DNA from: Deltaproteobacteria bacterium
GTDB taxonomy: Bacteria; Desulfobacterota_C; Deferrisomatia; Deferrisomatales; JACRMM01
Direction: 5' to 3'
Length of the DNA: 21,206 nucleotides
Assembly: GCA_016218905.1 (NCBI GenBank)
Contig: JACRCS010000563.1
Location: 1 to 21,206, forward strand
Position numbers and translations under genes: made by a program. Each line of letters starts with the position of its first letter. Position 1 is the first letter of the stretch. The notes under the pieces were generated by a model. The model ran no database searches and had not been told where the DNA came from. It was given only the letters and a program-made list of their open reading frames with translations. This document shows, piece by piece, positions 1 through 8,300 of the stretch.

Positions 1-614
1 ACGGCATGGACATGCGGCGTTATGTAGCGGTGGTCGGGATCTGGATGCGCCTGGTCATGGACAAGACACGGGCGCCATTCCCAGACGTCGATCAACCCAT
101 TGAGCATCAACACGATCTGGGGTTTATCCCACTGATCGTGTTTCTCGGCGCGGAAGTCCCCGATGGCGACGCTGACCCTGCTTCCCGCCTTCACGTCGCC
201 CGGGTTGCCGAAGAAGATGAAGTAGGTCCTTCCCGCGATGGGATCGTTCGAGCTGCGAAGGGGACCGGTCTTGGCCGTGCTCGCCACCGTGAGGCTTCTG
301 CCCGTGGCCTCTTCCACGAGCTGCGGCTTGTTCCTTCGGGCGAAGAGAGGCCGGGCCTTCTCCGGGTCCACGACCCGGTAACGAAAATCCACCATGTGGC
401 CGGCGGCCGCGAGCCGCACCGAAACGACTTCGACGCCCCATCGCTGGGCGAGGGAGAGCGTCGGCTCATCGGCACCCCCGGGCCCCGGGCTCTTCCCTGC
501 CTCCTCCACGGCCCACGCGCGCTCCGCGCCGCCCGCCACACCGGCCCCGAGGGCGCAGGCGGCGATGAGGACCATCCACTTGAACCGCCAGGCGCATCGT
601 GTCTGTACCGTCAT
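1..614 (-). CDS. Secreted protein of unknown function, last visible gene of the multicopper-oxidase operon (3' end outside window)
   Basis: The frame opens at ATG 614-612, with GGGAG six bases upstream, and stays open to the window edge (about 204 codons). It starts with a signal peptide: basic residues, a hydrophobic core from about residue 13 to 30, and an AWA cleavage-like site near 33-35. The recognisable core runs from about residue 75 to 155: FRYRVVDPEKARPLF, then GRTYFIFFGNPG and KAGSRVSVAIGDFRAE. From memory this resembles small secreted proteins of unknown role encoded near multicopper oxidase genes; I cannot verify that. It begins 55 bases after the preceding operon gene. Residues after about 157 (QWDKPQIVLMLNGL and beyond) do not match the pattern I recall and may be a separate extension. 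The role may be accessory to the copper proteins, which is inference from position. Confidence 0.6.
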   Translation of the reverse strand, partial: MTVQTRCAWRFKWMVLIAACALGAGVAGGAERAWAVEEAGKSPGPGGADEPTLSLAQRWGVEVVSVRLAAAGHMVDFRYRVVDPEKARPLFARRNKPQLVEEATGRSLTVASTAKTGPLRSSNDPIAGRTYFIFFGNPGDVKAGSRVSVAIGDFRAEKHDQWDKPQIVLMLNGLIDVWEWRPCLVHDQAHPDPDHRYITPHVHA

Positions 615-669
615 CTGTGACTCCCGCGCCGAGGGCCGGCGATCCGAGGGGACGCCGGCCCTCGACTCC

Positions 670-2532
670 TCATTTCACGTTTACGCGCACGGTCGCCCAG
701 TTCGACGCCGCTCCGGCCGAGTCGAGAACCCGGTACGTGAACACGTCGGTCCCGCGGAAGTTCTTCTTCGGCGTGTAGGTGACGACGCCGGTCGGCGCCG
801 CCGTAGCGGTGCCGCCCCGCGTGGGCGGAGTCACGATGGTGACGGAGCTTTGGTTGATGGTGCTTCCGGACGTCCGTCCGGTCGTACCGGCGGGGTCGTC
901 GGGATCGTAGTCGTTGGCGATCACGTCGACGACCACGGAACGGTTCTTGGGCGTGCTCGCGGAGTCGCCCACCGCGACCGGAGCGTCGTTGAGCGGCGCA
1001 ACGGCGATGGAGACCGTCGCGGGGTTTCCGTTCACCTGCCCGTCGTTGGCCTTGTAGGTGAAGGAGTCGGGACCGTTGAAGTTCGGGTTCGGCGTATAGG
1101 TGAAGGCGCCGTTCGGGCTCAGGGTAAGCGCGCCGTTGGCCGGCCCGCTCACCAGAACCGCGGCGAGGGAGTCGCCGGGGTCGGGGTCCGCGTCGTTTCC
1201 GAGAACCCCCGGGGCGGCCACCGTCAGGACGGCGTCCTCTGCGGCGGCGTACGCGTCGGGGTTGGTGGTGGGCGCCCCGTTGCCCACCACCGTGATGCTC
1301 ACCGTGGCGGAAGCGCTGCCGCCGGCATTGGTCGCCGCATACGTGAAGCCGTCGGTACCCGAGAAGCCCGCGTTGGGAGTGTACGTAAAGGATCCGTCGG
1401 CGTTCAGGGCGACGAGAGTTCCGTTCGCCGGCCCCGAGCCGGGGACCAGGGACGCCGTCAGGTTGGCCCCGGTGTCGTTTCCCAGGACCCCGGGGACTGG
1501 GACGGTGAGGTTCGTGTCCCGGTCTACCGCGTAGGCGTCCGGGTTCGCCACGGGAGCGGCCACCGTTCCGCCCACGGCGAGGGTGGTGCGCATGCCCCCG
1601 TTGTAGGCGCCCGCGCTGGTGAGGTGCAGGGACCGGTCATAGATCGTGTAGGCGCCCGGCAATTCGGGGGTCCACAGAACGTCGATCGTCTTTCCCGCCG
1701 GGAGGAGGACCGAGTACTGCTGCCTCGGGTAGGGGTATGGGTTCCCGTCCTCGGCCAGGACGCTCCAGTAGCCGCCCTCGAGCGCCGGGACGTGGGTCTT
1801 GAGGCCCGCGTTCAGGAGTCTGAGGAGGATCCTCCCGTCGGCCAAGAGCGGCGGGAACGTCCCTTGATCGCCGGGGAAGGACTGCCCGTTGACGAGGTAG
1901 TACTGCGGCTTGTAGCGGAGGGGCTTGGCCGGAGCGGGAGCCGCATTCAGCGTAGCGTCGAGCTCGCTGTAGAGGAGCACCACCTCCGCGTCGTAGGCTA
2001 CGCCCGGGTACGCCTGGCCCGCCGCCGCGTCCGCGGTCACCGCGCCATAGAGCCCCATGGGCACCTGCTTGGCCGGGTTCGTGCCGCTCTGGTAGAGGTA
2101 GGTGCCCGGCCTCAATCCAGTCCAGGTGTAGGTGCCGGCCGCCCCGGGCGCAGTCTCCGCCGTGAAGGCCCTCACGCGGGTCCTTCCCAGGAAGTCGGTG
2201 ACGGTCACGGGGGTCAACGTCGCCGGCTGCCCCGGGATCACCAGCGACACCGGCTCCGGCAGGTTGTTGGTCAGGTGGATCGTCAGCGTGGTATCGCCGG
2301 GCGGCACGACCAGCCGCGGGCCCGGTATGGTGACGATCCCATTGCCGGGACCGGCCGTGGTGTCGTCGGCGAAGCCCCAGACCTGGACGACCGTCGAATC
2401 GGGCATGGTCTTCGAGGACGCCGCTGCCCTCAGCTCATAGGTCGCGCCCGCCGACACGCCGGCCGTAAGCGCTAGAGCCGTGAGGAGCAGCGCCGAACCT
2501 CTCAGCCCCTTTTCAAGCACCGTGCGGTTCAT
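670..2532 (-). CDS. Secreted degenerate multicopper-oxidase-like protein with three C-terminal cadherin/VCBS-like repeats
   Basis: 620 residues from ATG 2532, preceded by AAGGAGGAAG. It has a signal peptide at about 1-29. Residues 45-320 follow the cupredoxin layout of protein B upstream: VWGFADDTTAGPGNG, IPGPRLVVPPGD, RPGTYLYQSGT, MGLYGAV and YYLVNGQSFPGD. Copper ligands are nearly absent. Only three His occur in that part (about 86, 247 and 303), and the YHSGT of protein B is YQSGT here. It is therefore unlikely to hold a trinuclear copper centre. Three tandem Ig-like repeats follow, at about 328-416, 422-513 and 517-620. Each has the NPDAYAV...VLGND...G(S/A)FTYTPN...F(S/N)G.D.FTY pattern of the cadherin-like/VCBS superfamily, which is typical of surface adhesion proteins. 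It starts 18 bases after the gene before it, in the same operon. A structural or surface-anchoring role is inferred. Confidence 0.8.
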   Translation of the reverse strand: MNRTVLEKGLRGSALLLTALALTAGVSAGATYELRAAASSKTMPDSTVVQVWGFADDTTAGPGNGIVTIPGPRLVVPPGDTTLTIHLTNNLPEPVSLVIPGQPATLTPVTVTDFLGRTRVRAFTAETAPGAAGTYTWTGLRPGTYLYQSGTNPAKQVPMGLYGAVTADAAAGQAYPGVAYDAEVVLLYSELDATLNAAPAPAKPLRYKPQYYLVNGQSFPGDQGTFPPLLADGRILLRLLNAGLKTHVPALEGGYWSVLAEDGNPYPYPRQQYSVLLPAGKTIDVLWTPELPGAYTIYDRSLHLTSAGAYNGGMRTTLAVGGTVAAPVANPDAYAVDRDTNLTVPVPGVLGNDTGANLTASLVPGSGPANGTLVALNADGSFTYTPNAGFSGTDGFTYAATNAGGSASATVSITVVGNGAPTTNPDAYAAAEDAVLTVAAPGVLGNDADPDPGDSLAAVLVSGPANGALTLSPNGAFTYTPNPNFNGPDSFTYKANDGQVNGNPATVSIAVAPLNDAPVAVGDSASTPKNRSVVVDVIANDYDPDDPAGTTGRTSGSTINQSSVTIVTPPTRGGTATAAPTGVVTYTPKKNFRGTDVFTYRVLDSAGAASNWATVRVNVK

Positions 2533-2550
2533 GGCTTCTTCCTCCTTCGC

Positions 2551-3912
2551 TCAGGGGATCGGCGCGCCGGGCGGCTCGAGGATGAGCATGGTCATCATGC
2601 CCCCGGGGAAGATGTTGTAGTTGGTCAGCTCCTTCTCCGCGTGGGAGTGCCACATGTAGGTGAAGCCGCCGTTGGGGTTGAGTCCTCCCTGGCCCGGCGG
2701 CAGGGAGCTGAGCGTCCCCAAGAAGGGACTTCCGCTCCAGAAGCCTCCGAACGTGAGGTCCTGCTGCTGCGGCAGGGTGACGGGCAGAGGTTTTCCGTGG
2801 TCGGGACAGTACTCTCCGGTCACGGGGTCGAAGCCCGGCGACGCCACGGTGCCGGGGGCGTTCACCGAGATTCCGTTGCAGGAGTGCTCGTGGTCCGGGC
2901 CGGTCCCGTACATGTCCCAACCCAGCTTCTCGCCCGTCCACTGGAAGATCGCGTCCACGGTCTCCCCCGGCACGGACTGAATGGTGAAGACCTCGTGGCT
3001 CAGGTCCAGGGCGCCGGGCAGGGTCTCCAACGGGCGGCCGTCGCGGGCGATCACCCGGGCGTGGTTGCCGTGGTGGTGGAAGGGGTGCAAGTCCCGTCCG
3101 GCCACCACGACGCGCATGAGCAGCCGTTCACCGGGATGCATCCTCGGCATGCAGTCGTACGGCTGGGTCGGGAGCCAGGCCGCCATGGCCGGCGCCATGG
3201 TGTCAGGGGCGTTTCGACCGTTCATGAACCAGTAGTTGGGGAAGTAGTCGGAGAGATAGTCGGTGGCTGCCAGAGCCGCGGGGCCCTGGGTCTCGACGAG
3301 TTCGTGGACGCGAGGGTCCATTTCGCTCAGGACAAAGAGGGTCTCGTGGGTATAGGCGGAACCCGGACTGCCGTAGGCCGTGGGCGCCATAGGGTCGAAG
3401 CCGGCGGGCCGGACGATGATGGCGCCGACGAGGCCCATCTCCACCTGCAACTCCGGACGGGTACCGCTGTGATAGAGGTAGGTACCCGGCTTGGCTGCCG
3501 TGAAGGTGTAGGTGACGCTGGGATCCGGGAAGGCGCCCGTGTAGGCAGGCACCTCCTGGGTGAGGAGCCCGCCGCTTCCGCCGGCGGCCGTTACCCGCTG
3601 CCCCGGAAAGACGAGGGAGACGGGCACAGGGAGCCGGTTTCTTAAGGTGACGCTGACCATGTCGCCCTGGTTGACGATGAACGTGGGTCCCGGGTATTGG
3701 GCGCGGCCCATGCCGGTGGCGCTCCCGTCGGCGTAGCCCCAGAAGTAGACGCTTCGGCCGTCGCCGGTGGTGATGTGGTCCGCTTTCGCCACCAAATCGA
3801 AGGCAGGCCCCGGAATGCCGTCGATCATGGCCTCTGCCCGGAACGCCCCGAAGGCGAGTAGCAGGGCCGCGAGGACGGACGGTCTCGCGATGCGAAGCAA
3901 ACTCGTGTTCAT
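2551..3912 (-). CDS. Secreted multicopper oxidase-like protein B (HPxHxHG motif present, type 1 Cys replaced by Ser)
   Basis: 453 residues from ATG 3912, with AGGAGG six bases upstream. It has a signal peptide at about 1-28. Cupredoxin motifs in order: YPGPTFIVNQGD (about 73-84), TYLYHSG (about 144-150), HPFHHHG (276-282), a His-rich stretch DHEHSCNG (about 340-347), and MWHSHAEKELTNYNIFPGGMM (about 420-440). HPFHHHG matches the HPxHxHG signature of the C-terminal domain of multicopper oxidases. The final signature is normally HCH followed by His and Met; here it is HSH, so the type 1 copper Cys is Ser423. The protein may bind type 2/3 copper but should lack a classical blue site of its own. 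It begins 22 bases after protein A, which carries the HCH motif. Electron transfer between the two, or a mixed assembly, is inference. Confidence 0.85.
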   Translation of the reverse strand: MNTSLLRIARPSVLAALLLAFGAFRAEAMIDGIPGPAFDLVAKADHITTGDGRSVYFWGYADGSATGMGRAQYPGPTFIVNQGDMVSVTLRNRLPVPVSLVFPGQRVTAAGGSGGLLTQEVPAYTGAFPDPSVTYTFTAAKPGTYLYHSGTRPELQVEMGLVGAIIVRPAGFDPMAPTAYGSPGSAYTHETLFVLSEMDPRVHELVETQGPAALAATDYLSDYFPNYWFMNGRNAPDTMAPAMAAWLPTQPYDCMPRMHPGERLLMRVVVAGRDLHPFHHHGNHARVIARDGRPLETLPGALDLSHEVFTIQSVPGETVDAIFQWTGEKLGWDMYGTGPDHEHSCNGISVNAPGTVASPGFDPVTGEYCPDHGKPLPVTLPQQQDLTFGGFWSGSPFLGTLSSLPPGQGGLNPNGGFTYMWHSHAEKELTNYNIFPGGMMTMLILEPPGAPIP

Positions 3913-3934
3913 TTGATCCTCCTGACCGTTTCTG

Positions 3935-5248
3935 TCACAGGACCCGAATCTCGGTCAGCATGCCGCCGAGGGCCTCCTGGCCGCCGAGGGTGGCGTCGTT
4001 TTCGCCGTTGTTCAGGTAGTTGAGGTTGCTCGTGTACAGGAAGTAGGTCGTGCCGGGAGCCGCCCCGGCCGGCACTTGCAGGAGCACGTCGGCCGACTCC
4101 CCGCCGCCCAGGGTCACAGAGCTCGTGGTGTAGTAGAGGTCCTTACCGAGGAGTGGACCGGGCCCGTCCGGGTCAGCCCCCCTCAGGAGCCGCGCGTTCC
4201 AGCCCACGACCTTCAGGGGGACGCCCAGGCTCTGGAGCGTGAAGAACCTCTGAATGCTCACGTTGGAGACCCGGAGCAGCACCCGCTGGCCTGCTGCCGC
4301 CGTCACGAGGGAACTCAGCTTCTGCGAGGGGTACCCCGTCGGATGCGAGTCCGTAGCGTTCATGAGCGCGCCGGTCTCGTCGGCCGGCGGGGGAAGGGGA
4401 GCCGGATTGACCGTGTCGGGATAGCCGCGACCGTTGATCATGGCGTAGTCGTCCCTCATGGCCGCGAAGGGAAGCGGCTGCACCGCCAGGTGCAGGTCGT
4501 GGAAGTTCGAATCGAAGGAGCTCAGTTGGACGGGGAAGTCGACGTCGTAGCGGGTGGAGCCGTCGCCGTCGTTGTAGGCGTAGCGGTAGCCCGGCTGGTG
4601 GACGAACCCGCCGGCGAGAACCGTTCCGGCAGGGAGCTTGTCCTGGGCCGGCCGGACGTAGAGGTTCCCGAGCATCCCCATCTGCATGTGCTCCGTGGCC
4701 TCCACGTGGCAGTGCCACAGATAGGTCCCCGGCTCGGCGACGTTGTAGTAGTAAGTGAAGGTCGAGCCCATGTTGATGACCATGGACGACTCGGGAACAC
4801 CGTCGAAAACGGCCGCTGCCTGCGGGAACCCGTGCCAGTGGATGCTGTGCGGGTCGAAGAGGTCGGGCCGCATCATCATGCCCACGTTGGTCAGGCTGAG
4901 GTAGAGCTCGTCCCCCTCGTCCGCGACGATCGTGGGCGCCGAGTAGTCGGCGGCGAGAAGCCCCGCCAGGACCCGCTCGTCGGGCGGGGTCGCGGGCTCG
5001 TCCGCCACTCCCGTGAGATCCATGAAGCTGAAGATGTACTGGAGGTGCCCGTCGGCCATGGTCACGAAGCCGTCCCCCGCGCCCACGTGCATGCACTTGA
5101 CGCCGGGCGGGACTGGGCCGTCCGGGATCGCGTCACCGTTCGCGTCGCCGGGGCACTGGACGGCTACCACCGCTCGAGACGGCTCCGTCCCGAGCACCCC
5201 TACCGCGGCGAGCAGAGGGAGAATCCGTAAGAGACTGCGGCAGTTCAT
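3935..5248 (-). CDS. Secreted multicopper oxidase-like protein A (IHWHG and HCH copper motifs)
   Basis: 437 residues from ATG 5248, with AAGGAGGAAACG directly upstream. It has a signal peptide at about 1-26. The first-domain copper motifs are intact: HSIHWHG at 134-140 and WHCHVEATEHMQMGM at 178-192. The latter supplies His179, Cys180, His187 and a Met (190 or 192) as a possible type 1 site, plus His181. The second half (about 230-437) has a cupredoxin-like outline (MINGRGYPDTVNP, then QRVLLRVSNVSIQRFFTLQSLG). It lacks the HPxHxHG and second HCH motifs of a full laccase; the place of HPxHxHG reads QRFFTLQ. The missing pair is partly present in protein B next door. Likely an extracytoplasmic oxidase of metal ions or phenolics; the substrate is not determinable. 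It follows the giant protein after 64 bases. Confidence 0.85.
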   Translation of the reverse strand: MNCRSLLRILPLLAAVGVLGTEPSRAVVAVQCPGDANGDAIPDGPVPPGVKCMHVGAGDGFVTMADGHLQYIFSFMDLTGVADEPATPPDERVLAGLLAADYSAPTIVADEGDELYLSLTNVGMMMRPDLFDPHSIHWHGFPQAAAVFDGVPESSMVINMGSTFTYYYNVAEPGTYLWHCHVEATEHMQMGMLGNLYVRPAQDKLPAGTVLAGGFVHQPGYRYAYNDGDGSTRYDVDFPVQLSSFDSNFHDLHLAVQPLPFAAMRDDYAMINGRGYPDTVNPAPLPPPADETGALMNATDSHPTGYPSQKLSSLVTAAAGQRVLLRVSNVSIQRFFTLQSLGVPLKVVGWNARLLRGADPDGPGPLLGKDLYYTTSSVTLGGGESADVLLQVPAGAAPGTTYFLYTSNLNYLNNGENDATLGGQEALGGMLTEIRVL

Positions 5249-5312
5249 CGTTTCCTCCTTCCCTGATCCGGCCCCGCCGGGCTCGTGGCCCGGCAGGACC
5301 GATCGGTTCTCG

Positions 5313-8300
5313 TCACGGGAGCTCGTCCGCCCCGATGTCGGGCCTCGTGCTCACCGGCGCCGGCCGGACCTGCCGATCGAGGTCCAGCCGCAGGTCGGGG
5401 AAGGCCGTCGCGCGGGTGTTGAAGGTCGCCACCGGCATGCCGTCGCGCCGGGTGAGGACGTGATAGTCGCCGTAGGGCTCGGGCGGGTCGACCGGGAGCC
5501 CGGTGAGCGGGTCGATCCGCAGGAGCGTCAGCGGTCCGTAGCGGGTGCGGATGAAGTTGCCCCCTTCGTCGAAGGCCGGCTGCACCTGGATGGCCGTCGT
5601 GATCTCGGGTTGGAGCACGGTCGAGCCCCGGTCGACGTTGACATACTCGTGCACGAAGTTCGGGTCCACGGAGACATTGCTCGGCGAATAACCCGCCGTG
5701 CTCGTGAGGATGCAGTGCTCCGGGCGGAGGAGCGGCGCGGGGGAGAGCCCCGTGCCGAGGACCGCCAGGTCGGAGTACGCGGGCGTATCCGGATCCGGCA
5801 GGAGCTGGTACGGCACCGGGGGATCCGCGTTCGGGTCGCCGAAGAAGTAGAAGCTCCGGTTGTGCCAGATGATGTTGTCTTCCAGGAACTGGGGGTTCGA
5901 GAAGACGCTGTAGCGCCTCACGGCCTGTGCGTTGCCGAAGGCGGACGCCAGGGCCGGGGTGTGGGCGCGGCTCACGATGCCCGCCGGCTGCGGGGTCGAC
6001 TGATTGGGACTACCCGGCGCGAAGGCCTCACCGGCCGTGGCCGTGCTGTCGTTGTTGGCGATGGTGTTGTGGAGGATGTTGCTCATCGCGGTGTCCTGGA
6101 GCGAGATCCCGCCTCCTGCCAGGGCCGCGGAGTTGTTGGCGATCACGTTGTTGAGGATGTCGACGTTGTACCAGCGGTCCGGCCGGTTGCGGGCCGCCCT
6201 CCCGGCCACGTCCTGGCCGTTGACCCGTTGGGTCCGGATGCCCCCGCCGTCGCCTGCGGCGGCCGCGTTGCCGAGAACGAGGTTGGAGAGGATCTTCACG
6301 TTGCCGGAGCCGGGGCTCAGGCTGGCCGCCCCGGTCAGCGCCAGGGGCGCTGCGCCTCCCACGAGGATGCCTCCGCCGTTCACCGTGATCCCCTGGTTGA
6401 AGGACTCGTTGAAGACGACGGTGTTGTAGGCGATGACTCCGTTGGGGCTGAGCCCCTCGTGGCCGATCCCGCCGCCTCCGCCCGCGCTGAAGTTGCCGCA
6501 GAGGAAGTTGCTCGTCACCTGATAGCCGTCGCACCCGGTGTAGAGCGACACGCCGCCGCCGACGCCGTTCAGGCCTGAGTTTTCGATTACCTGGTTATGG
6601 TGGATGTTCAGGTTGTCGTTGAAGCCGCTCTGGTAGTCGAGCTCCGGAGTCTCGACCGTCAGGTCGGCGTGGCCGACCCGGATGCCGCCGCCGAAGACGC
6701 CGTTGTTCCCGACGATCCGGTTGTTGGCGATCTCGAGCCGGTGGGCGTAGCCGTTAACGACGATCCCCCCGGCGTGGTCGGCACCGGTGATCGTGAGCCC
6801 GTCGATGCGGGCGTTCGATACCCCGCCGGTCCCGAACTGGCCCTCCTTCGGCAGGACGAGGATTCCCGGGCCCTCCTCGTTGAAGAGGAGCGCGGGCTCG
6901 ACGCCCCCGGCCGCGCCGGTCTCCTGGCCCGGGAGGAGGGTGACCGCCCCCGTCGCCACGAGGTTGCGGACCTTCTCGCGCCAGAAGGCGAGCTTCTCCG
7001 CCGGCACCTTGACGGCATTGATCACGGTGGAGCCGGTTCCCCACCCCTGCAGCCGCAGCGGTTTCCAAAGGACTACGAGCTCGTCGTAGGTGCCCGGCGC
7101 CACGGTGACGAGGCTCCCGGCGGGAGCCGCGTCGACGGCTTCCTGGATCTTGGAGTAGTTGCCTCCCGCCTGACTGACCACCACCGGCGCAGCGCCTCCC
7201 ACGGTGAGGGTCACGCCCACGGGCGTGGTCTTGCCGTTGTCGCCGCGGCTTACCATCACCTGGCCGGCGGTCACGCCCGCGGGGACCGTAGCCACGATGG
7301 TCGTGTCGGTCCAGGAGCCGACCGCGGCCCGGATACCGCCGACGGTGACCGTTCCCGTAGCAGCTCCGAAGCCGAAGTCCCGAGCGATGGTGATCCGGCA
7401 GGCCACCGGAGCGCCCGGAAGGGTCGGGTCGACGCCCGCGCACAGCGGATCGAGGTTGTTGAACGAAGGATTCGGGACCTGCGTCGGCCCCTGGGACGTG
7501 ATGGCGATCTGCTGGCCCGCCGCCGGTACCCACGGCCCAACCGGGGTCCCCGCCGCGTTGGAGACGCTGTGAATCATGGGCGTGCCCTCGCCGAACTCGC
7601 AGTCCAGCGGGAACTGCCCCGGCCCGGCGAAGGCTGCCACCGGAATGACCGGCGTGTCCAGGTACGTGGTGGTGCCGGGCATGTACTGGAAGGTGTAGCA
7701 GAACTGGCTGTACTGCCGGTTGAAGTTCGGGTCCGGGATGTAGCTGTCCGGATTGGCCGGATCGGGCATCACGGGCGTGTTGAGGCACACTGTGATCATG
7801 CCGGGCGACATGCCGCTCGGCTGCGGCAGGTTCGCCGAGTAGGTCGACGGAACGAGCGCGTTGTAGACGCCGTACTGGTCCGAGTACGTCCGGGCGATCT
7901 CCCGCCCCGTCCAGTCGCGGATCGAGATCGGCATCCACGGCGGCGCGTACTTTTCCCCAAAGTTGGGGGCCGCCGGGTCGAACTCGTTCTGGGTGTCGTC
8001 AAGGATGAACCCGTAGATATGCCCCGCGATGGGCGCGTGGGTGAAGAGGAAGAAGTCCGCGGCCGCGTTCTGCCCCTCGGCCAGGGCGACCTTCTTTCGG
8101 TCGCAGAGCGCGCGAGGCTGCCCGGCGGTGGCCGCCGGGACGCCCGGGAAGAGGCTCAGCTCCGGCGGGACCGTGTACCCCGGAGCCCCATCGACGTCCA
8201 CGTCGTCCCAGTTCACGCACGACGGAGGCAGGGCGAGAAGGCTCGGGACGCGATCCTCGCCGAAGTCGACGTTCTTGTCCTGGTTCTTCACGATCTCGTA

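Noticed and set aside
394..2475. Long plus-strand open frame opposite the cadherin-repeat protein
   Set aside because: Arg/Gly/Val-rich, no recognisable motif; it mirrors the codon bias of the well-supported minus-strand gene.
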